This document shows positions 7,269 to 11,504 of a stretch of DNA of 11,504 nt, one piece after another. The notes under the pieces were generated by a model, which was not told where the DNA came from, ran no database searches, and was given only the letters and a program-made list of their open reading frames with translations. Source of the stretch: Sulfurimonas sp. (GTDB lineage: Bacteria; Campylobacterota; Campylobacteria; Campylobacterales; Sulfurimonadaceae); NCBI GenBank assembly GCA_003978475.1, contig QNZR01000165.1:1-11504 (forward strand), given 5' to 3'. Both the position numbers and the translations under genes were made by a program. The number at the start of each line of letters is the position of its first letter. Position 1 is the stretch's first letter.

Positions 7269-8117
7269 CTATGACCGGGTCAGCTCCGCATAGCATTCCG
7301 GGCGGCGATCTCGCAACAGACCCCAATACTCCCGCGCCGCGGCAATATGTTTAAGATCCAATGATGCCGAAATAATTGCCTCTCCCCGGCGCGGTGCTTC
7401 GGCAATTTTGTCACCCGTTTCATCAGTAATGAATGAGGAGCCGTAAAATTCCAGGCTGCAGCATGTACCAACCTCTTCGCCAAAACGGTTCGCGGCAATA
7501 ATAGGGATACTATTGGCAGCGGCATGCCCCATCTGTACCCGTTGCCAATGGGCACATGAGTCTATCTGTAACTCCGGCTCACTGCCGATCGCGGTAGGAT
7601 AAACAATCAGTTCTGCCCCCATCAGCGTTAAAATACGCGCCGTTTCAGGAAACCACTGATCCCAGCAAATACCTGCACCAATGCTACCATAAGCAGTTTT
7701 ATAGACCTGAAAGCCCCTGTCTCCCGGCGTAAAATAAAATTTCTCTTCATAGCCCGGACCATCAGGAATGTGAATCTTTCGATAATTTTGCAGTACCGAA
7801 CCGTCCGCATCAATAACAACAAGTGAATTGTAATACTTGTCACCGCAACGTTCAAAATAGCTAATGGGCAACACCACTTTCAAGGTTTTAGCCAGAACTC
7901 GAAACTCCCTAATGGCAGGACTCTGCTCCTGAGTCTGAGCCAAAGCAAAGTGCGTCATACTGGTCTCTTTGCAAAAATAGAGGTTCTCAAAAAGCTCTGG
8001 AAGCAGGATAATCTGTGCTCCCTGCTCTGCCGCCTCACACACCAACCTTTTGGCAGTCGCCCGGTTATGTGCTTGCTGCGACGTCATCTGCATCTGAATA
8101 GCGGCAACCTGAAGCAT
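7269..8117 (-). CDS. aguB: N-carbamoylputrescine amidase (nitrilase-family carbon-nitrogen hydrolase)
   Basis: A 282-residue nitrilase-superfamily enzyme with the Glu-Lys-Cys triad: E41 in LLPELFEN, K114 in YRKIHIPDG, and C151 in GICWDQWFPETAR. The cysteine motif and the C-terminal LLRDRRPE (267-274) are the hallmarks of the AguB branch, which hydrolyses N-carbamoylputrescine to putrescine, CO2 and ammonia in polyamine synthesis from agmatine. Length is normal for the family and the protein is cytosolic. The partner agmatine deiminase (aguA) is not in this window. The ATG at 8117 lies 11 bases after the argS stop, with a weak GCAGGT upstream, so translation probably follows argS. Substrate assignment is by motif similarity; another small omega-amide would be the alternative. 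Confidence 0.9.
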   Translation of the reverse strand: MLQVAAIQMQMTSQQAHNRATAKRLVCEAAEQGAQIILLPELFENLYFCKETSMTHFALAQTQEQSPAIREFRVLAKTLKVVLPISYFERCGDKYYNSLVVIDADGSVLQNYRKIHIPDGPGYEEKFYFTPGDRGFQVYKTAYGSIGAGICWDQWFPETARILTLMGAELIVYPTAIGSEPELQIDSCAHWQRVQMGHAAANSIPIIAANRFGEEVGTCCSLEFYGSSFITDETGDKIAEAPRRGEAIISASLDLKHIAAAREYWGLLRDRRPECYAELTRS

Positions 8118-8128
8118 GTGAAGACCTG

Positions 8129-9709
8129 CTACATCGAGTCTTTGGCAGTAATACCCATGAGCGAGAGTCCGGTTCGCAATGAAAGTGCCGTAACCAAAAA
8201 GAGTTTCAAAAGCTTTTTCTCATCTTCTGTGCCGATAATACGATGGTCATAATAGAATTTGTGGAGTCGAGAGGCAAGACTTTTAAGGTAATCGGTCAAT
8301 TTTTGAACCTGACGGGAGTGAAAGGCATCGTCAATCACTTCCGGCAACAACAACGCTTCAAACAGTAGCGCATCGGCATCGTCATGCAGACCTGTAAACG
8401 TACTTTGCAAGATCTCGTCCTGAGTAAAATGACTTTTCGCCACAATGGTCTGAATGCGTGCGTGTGCATAATTAATATAATAAATCGGATTGGAACTGTC
8501 CTCACGTTTAAGCGCTTCAACATCAAACTCCAAAGCGGTATCACATTTTTTACTCGCAAAAATAAAACGCAGTGCATCCGCGCCAATCTCCTCAACCACA
8601 TCACGCATTAAAATCACATTGCCCGCTCGTTTGCTCATCTTAAACGGTTCGCCGTCTTTAAGCAGACTCACCATTTGTGAGAGTAGCACTTCGAGCTTGG
8701 AAGCATCATAACCCAAAAAGGCCACTGCCGCTTTGACTCGTGCAATATAACCGTGGTGATCGGCTCCCCAGATGTTAATGTAATGATCAAATCCCTGTTC
8801 AAATTTCTGGTTATGATAGACAATATCTCCTGCCAGATAGGTTGGACGACCGTCTTCTCGCACTACGACACGATCTTTTTCATCACTGTGTTCGGTAGAA
8901 CGAATCCAGAGTTTACCGTCATTTTCATACACATGCGTACCCATTTTAGCAAGCACACGATCCCAATCGCTGTAGAGTTCACTTTCACTCACAAAAGAGT
9001 CAAATACAATGTTGACCGCATCCAAATCGGCAATAATCAATGCCATCACGCGTTCTTTTGCCCAAAGCGCCAACTCCTTTTGTCGGGAAACATCGGTAAA
9101 AATTTCGTTTCCAAACGCTCTGGATGCCTCCTGCGCCAGATCATTAAGATACTCACCGCGGTAATATTTTTCCGGCCATACAACCTCTTGATGCAACAGG
9201 CTGTGTTGTCCTTCCAGCTGCAAGGAGAGTCCCAGCAAATCAATCTGGTTCCCCGCATCATTGACATAATACTCTGCTTGTATCGTATAGCCAAGCTGAC
9301 GTCCCAGACGTCGCAGCGTATCCCCGTAAACCGCGCCGCGAGCATGCCCGATATGCAGCGGTCCGGTTGGATTGGCACTGACAAATTCCAGCAAAATCGT
9401 CTCATTTTTATTGGAGGCTCCAAACGCACCGTCTTGCTCCAGAGCCCATGACGCGTACTCATCCAAGAAACGCTCCGAGAGTCGAAAGTTTATGTAGCCT
9501 TTAACAGACTCCACGGCACTGAATATCTCCGAGTCGTCAAACGATGCTGTAATCTCCTCGGCAATTGCTATGGGAGATTTCCGAAGTTCCTTGGCAAGTG
9601 AAAAGGCTATTGGGGTAGCAAAGTGTCCAAAAGAGCGATCTTTTGGTTTTTCTAAAACAACTTCGCGTTCAAATTTATTGCGCAGTAGCGCCGCAACTCT
9701 CTGCTTCAA
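8129..9709 (-). CDS. argS: Arginyl-tRNA synthetase
   Basis: A 526-residue class I aminoacyl-tRNA synthetase. The N-terminal Add-1 domain (about 1-95) contains PKDRSFGHFATPIAFSLAK, typical of Campylobacterota ArgS. The catalytic domain has EFVSANPTGPLHIGHARGA with HIGH at 119-122, and KMSKRAGN with the KMSKS-equivalent MSKR at 358-361. The anticodon-binding helical domain (about 405-526) begins NPIYYINYAHARIQ and ends MGITAKDSM. It is somewhat shorter than the E. coli enzyme (577 residues), mostly in Add-1 and loops. The start is a TTG at 9709, only two bases after the tatA stop (TGACATTG); no ATG is available and TTG places the N-terminus where relatives begin. No Shine-Dalgarno is seen, suggesting coupling to tatA translation. 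The gene is essential. Confidence 0.97.
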   Translation of the reverse strand: MKQRVAALLRNKFEREVVLEKPKDRSFGHFATPIAFSLAKELRKSPIAIAEEITASFDDSEIFSAVESVKGYINFRLSERFLDEYASWALEQDGAFGASNKNETILLEFVSANPTGPLHIGHARGAVYGDTLRRLGRQLGYTIQAEYYVNDAGNQIDLLGLSLQLEGQHSLLHQEVVWPEKYYRGEYLNDLAQEASRAFGNEIFTDVSRQKELALWAKERVMALIIADLDAVNIVFDSFVSESELYSDWDRVLAKMGTHVYENDGKLWIRSTEHSDEKDRVVVREDGRPTYLAGDIVYHNQKFEQGFDHYINIWGADHHGYIARVKAAVAFLGYDASKLEVLLSQMVSLLKDGEPFKMSKRAGNVILMRDVVEEIGADALRFIFASKKCDTALEFDVEALKREDSSNPIYYINYAHARIQTIVAKSHFTQDEILQSTFTGLHDDADALLFEALLLPEVIDDAFHSRQVQKLTDYLKSLASRLHKFYYDHRIIGTEDEKKLLKLFLVTALSLRTGLSLMGITAKDSM

Positions 9710-9711
9710 TG

Positions 9712-9948
9712 TCAGGCTTGCTTCGTAGTGTCTTTAGGAGCATCAACACTATCGCTATCGATTGATTTTTCTACTTTTTTCGAAGTGTCGGTCTCGGCCA
9801 CTTCGGGCTCATCGTCTTTCACTGATTTTTTAAAGTTTTTAATACCCTGTCCCAGCCCTTTGGCAAGTTCAGGAATCTTTTTCCCTCCAAACAGCAATAA
9901 AACAACTACTAAAATAATAATAAGTTCGGTTGTACCTGGCATACCCAT
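9712..9948 (-). CDS. tatA: Twin-arginine translocase subunit TatA
   Basis: A 78-residue protein with the TatA layout. A short N-terminal membrane helix (about 8-20) leads into the hinge LLFGGKKIPELAKGLG (19-34), then an amphipathic helix through NFKKSVKDDEP. The rest is a charged, poorly ordered C-terminal tail. TatA forms the pore-like assembly of the Tat pathway, which exports folded proteins bearing twin-arginine signals. No glutamate sits at the position diagnostic of TatB. The ATG at 9948 is favoured by AAGGAA 6 bases upstream (plus-strand 9955-9960). Its tatBC partners are not adjacent here. It sits between gmk and argS, the same order as in Campylobacter and Helicobacter as I recall. 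Confidence 0.95.
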   Translation of the reverse strand: MGMPGTTELIIILVVVLLLFGGKKIPELAKGLGQGIKNFKKSVKDDEPEVAETDTSKKVEKSIDSDSVDAPKDTTKQA

Positions 9949-9986
9949 GCATGATTCCTTGTTAAGAAATTAAAATTCGTGTCGCT

Positions 9987-9992
9987 AGTATA
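9987..9992 (-). promoter_or_regulatory. Candidate -10 element in front of tatA
   Basis: The minus strand has TATACT, 5 of 6 to consensus, about 38 bases before the tatA ATG in the 79-base gmk-tatA spacer. No -35 match exists at 16-18 bases; that position is occupied by a palindrome. It may give tatA-argS-aguB transcription independent of the upstream operon promoter. Confidence 0.4.
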
Positions 9993-10004
9993 GCCTTGCT
10001 TTGC

Positions 10005-10020
10005 TGTAAGAGTGCTTACA
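10005..10020 (-). repeat. Perfect inverted repeat TGTAAG-N4-CTTACA upstream of tatA
   Basis: Two 6-base arms (10005-10010 and 10015-10020) are perfect reverse complements around AGTG. The repeat lies 12 bases upstream of the candidate TATACT, across the -35 region, and 7 bases past the gmk stop. It could be a dimeric regulator site or a short RNA hairpin. There is no following T-run on the minus strand, so it does not look like an intrinsic terminator. Confidence 0.5.
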
Positions 10021-10027
10021 ATCTCAA

Positions 10028-10651
10028 CTACGCATTCTCTTCCCACTGACGAATAAAATTACTAATATCAATACTCGGAATTTTTAGCTTTGCCGCTTTG
10101 GCAATACGTGTCAAATGCTTTGCCGCCTGATCCAGATCTTCGTTAATAATCAGATAGTCAAACTCACTAATACGCTGAATTTCACGTTGTGCCATCTTAA
10201 TACGGTTTTCAATAATCTCCGGGGCATCGGTAGCCCGATTATTGAGCCGTTTTTTCAGTTCATGCAGGCTTGGCGTGGTAATAAATACCGACGTGGTCAA
10301 ATCACCCAAACGGCTTCGTACGGCATCATGTCCTTGAACGTCAATATCGAAAAGAACCAGTTTTCCTTCCTTTAATGCCGCTTTAACCGGCTTAATGGAA
10401 GTACCGTAGTAATTGCCGTGTACTTTGGCATACTCTAAAAAATGCTCATTTTCAATATCTTCTTGAAAAGTCTTCATTGAGACAAAGTGATAATCAATGC
10501 CTTCAACCTCCCCTTCTCGCATAGGGCGCGTGGTGGTCGAAATGGAAAAATAGTATGCCCCGATATGATCTTCTATTTTTCGAATCAGGGAACTCTTCCC
10601 TGCTCCACTGGGACCTGAAAGTACTAAAATCGCTCCGGTATCGTAATTCAA
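10028..10651 (-). CDS. gmk: Guanylate kinase
   Basis: A 207-residue enzyme converting GMP and ATP to GDP and ADP in purine nucleotide synthesis and recycling. It has the P-loop GPSGAGKSS (13-21), then SISTTTRPMREGEVEGIDYHFV covering the GMP-binding loop (about 37-58), and LEYAKVHGNYYGTS with LFDIDVQG in the core, all standard for bacterial Gmk. Length is normal. The start is TTG at 10651, immediately after the TAA of the acidic-protein gene (TAATTG, same frame). A GGAG 8 bases upstream inside the preceding gene can serve as ribosome binding site, and there is no ATG that fits the family N-terminus. It is followed by the tatA spacer. Confidence 0.96.
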   Translation of the reverse strand: MNYDTGAILVLSGPSGAGKSSLIRKIEDHIGAYYFSISTTTRPMREGEVEGIDYHFVSMKTFQEDIENEHFLEYAKVHGNYYGTSIKPVKAALKEGKLVLFDIDVQGHDAVRSRLGDLTTSVFITTPSLHELKKRLNNRATDAPEIIENRIKMAQREIQRISEFDYLIINEDLDQAAKHLTRIAKAAKLKIPSIDISNFIRQWEENA

Positions 10652-11504
10652 TTATTGCTCTCCAAATGATATATTGATGGTAATATTCATGGCTTTTAAA
10701 GAGTGGGCGACCTCATCATTTTGCAAAGCCTTCAATACCGTCTGAAGTGCTTCAATACCATTTTTTGGATCTGGTGTTTTAGAATGTAGCGCTACGTCAT
10801 CAGGCTCTGGAGCGAGCAGCGCTTCTTCAACCTGTTCTAACGCATCGCGGTCACATTGATCTTCAACAAGCTCCTGAGGAGTTTCACCCAAAGCACTGCG
10901 TACCGCATTAATGTCCAGCGCATCGAATTCATCAAAGGTACTCTTGTCTTCGTTGACAATATTGAGCAGCGTCTCCTCATCGATTGGAGCGTTCAGCTCT
11001 TCATCACTCAAATGCTCCACCGCGTCTTCAAGACTCTCTTCCATCAGATGCAAATCATCTGTTTCTTCAACGTCGGGCAAGGCATCTGCTTCATCGTCTG
11101 AAGGCATCGCTTCTGCCGACAACTCTTCACCGTCTAAAAGTTCCTCCTCCGACATCGATACTTCAGACAACAAAGCATCATCTTCTTCGGGGTCTTCAAG
11201 CAGTGCCTGAACCTCTTCAAGCTCCTCTTTGTCTAAAATACTTTCATGGGATTCAGATGCCTCAGGATCAGATGCCTCCATCGACGCATCCAATAGCTCA
11301 TCGGTGGCTTCCAAATCGGTTTCAATCTCGGCGAGATCTTCTAAAGGCATGTCATCTTCAAGATCGCTCTCGTGTTCATCACTAAGTGCTTCAATAGCAC
11401 TGTCAAGATCAATCTCCTCATTGTCATCCAATGCTTCGATGGCGTTGTCAAGATCAATTTCCTCGTTATCATCCAATGCTTCGATGGCACTGTCAAGGTC
11501 AATC
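10652..11504 (-). CDS. Highly acidic repeat protein, 5' end missing (Cj1178c/HP0322-like by position)
   Basis: The frame is open to the window edge and 283 residues are visible; the start lies outside. The protein is dominated by Asp and Glu, with few basic or aromatic residues, no cysteine except one near residue 215, and no membrane segment. It opens with a tandem 15-residue repeat, LDDNEEIDLDSAIEA, in about 2.6 visible copies. A long low-complexity acidic region follows. Near the C-terminus the sequence is less biased, with NAVRSALGETPQEL and finally HSLKAMNITINISFGEQ, which looks like a conserved end module. The position directly before gmk-tatA-argS matches the 'highly acidic' or 'poly-E-rich' proteins of Campylobacter and Helicobacter, as I recall them. 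No function can be read from the sequence. The ORF-like serine-rich frame on the opposite strand is a shadow of this composition. Confidence 0.8.
   Translation of the reverse strand, partial: IDLDSAIEALDDNEEIDLDNAIEALDDNEEIDLDSAIEALSDEHESDLEDDMPLEDLAEIETDLEATDELLDASMEASDPEASESHESILDKEELEEVQALLEDPEEDDALLSEVSMSEEELLDGEELSAEAMPSDDEADALPDVEETDDLHLMEESLEDAVEHLSDEELNAPIDEETLLNIVNEDKSTFDEFDALDINAVRSALGETPQELVEDQCDRDALEQVEEALLAPEPDDVALHSKTPDPKNGIEALQTVLKALQNDEVAHSLKAMNITINISFGEQ
10660..10663 (-). promoter_or_regulatory. Ribosome binding site for the TTG start of gmk
   Basis: On the minus strand GGAG (within GGAGAG), inside the last codons of the acidic-protein gene, lies 8 bases before the TTG at 10651. 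It supports that unusual start directly abutting the upstream stop. Confidence 0.6.
11387..11504 (-). repeat. Tandem 45-bp coding repeat in the acidic-protein gene
   Basis: Units lie at 11387-11431, 11432-11476 and 11477-11504 (the last cut by the window end). Each encodes 15 residues, LDDNEEIDLD(S/N)AIEA. Copies differ at only a few, mostly silent, positions, so the array is likely recent. Being a multiple of three, copy-number change keeps the frame. More units probably lie beyond the window. Confidence 0.9.

Noticed and set aside
7225..7326. A longer N-terminus for the J-domain protein, reaching into the amidase gene
   Set aside because: The AAGGAG site 6 bases before the ATG at 7224 supports the shorter form, and the extra residues overlap the amidase C-terminus.
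8753..9451. A 232-codon open frame on the plus strand opposite argS
   Set aside because: It lies wholly inside a certain ArgS coding region, has no ribosome binding site I can see and no recognisable domain; it reflects codon bias on the opposite strand.
10911..11210. A serine-rich open frame on the plus strand opposite the acidic gene
   Set aside because: Reverse complements of GAA/GAT/GAG codons give Ser/Phe/Leu-rich translations, so this is a compositional shadow of the acidic protein.
1..11504. Mobile element, defence island, CRISPR array or tRNA cluster
   Set aside because: No transposase, integrase, spaced direct repeats, terminal inverted repeats or cloverleaf sequence was seen; coding density and gene types are those of a core chromosome region.

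Overview
The window looks like chromosomal DNA from a Campylobacterota (Epsilonproteobacteria) species, most likely a free-living relative of Sulfurimonas, Sulfuricurvum or Sulfurovum. The main reason is the minus-strand order acidic protein - gmk - tatA - argS. From memory, this matches Campylobacter jejuni Cj1178c-Cj1175c and Helicobacter pylori HP0322-HP0319. The ArgS, DinB and DUF234-type proteins also have the look of that phylum. The genus cannot be fixed from this window alone.

Plus-strand half (about 1-6450): the last codons of an upstream gene overlap a family-39 glycosyltransferase, which overlaps a HAD-IB phosphatase through an ATGA junction. After a short spacer with a candidate promoter comes dinB (DNA polymerase IV). 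A second spacer has a good candidate promoter and ribosome binding site, followed by a large lipoprotein esterase/lipase of the VolA/Pla-1 type. Directly after its stop codon, in the same frame, comes a stand-alone DUF234-type protein with a PD-(D/E)XK nuclease signature and no ATPase.

Minus-strand half (11504 down to 6433): this reads as one compact operon. It holds a very acidic repeat protein (5' end outside the window), gmk, tatA with its own candidate promoter and an inverted repeat, argS, an N-carbamoylputrescine amidase (aguB-like), and a protein with a C-terminal J-domain. The functions are mostly housekeeping: nucleotide metabolism, Tat export, arginyl-tRNA charging and polyamine synthesis. 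The acidic protein and the J-domain protein are less well characterised.

The two halves converge and overlap by 18 bp at 6433-6450. Coding density is very high: there is no gene-free stretch above about 80 bp. I see no tRNA, rRNA, CRISPR array, insertion sequence, integrase or attachment site. No clear undescribed multi-gene system is visible. The most notable points are TTG starts placed at or within 2 nt of upstream stops, the ATPase-less DUF234 nuclease, the enlarged DinB palm insertion, the 45-bp repeats in the acidic gene, and the palindrome in front of tatA.
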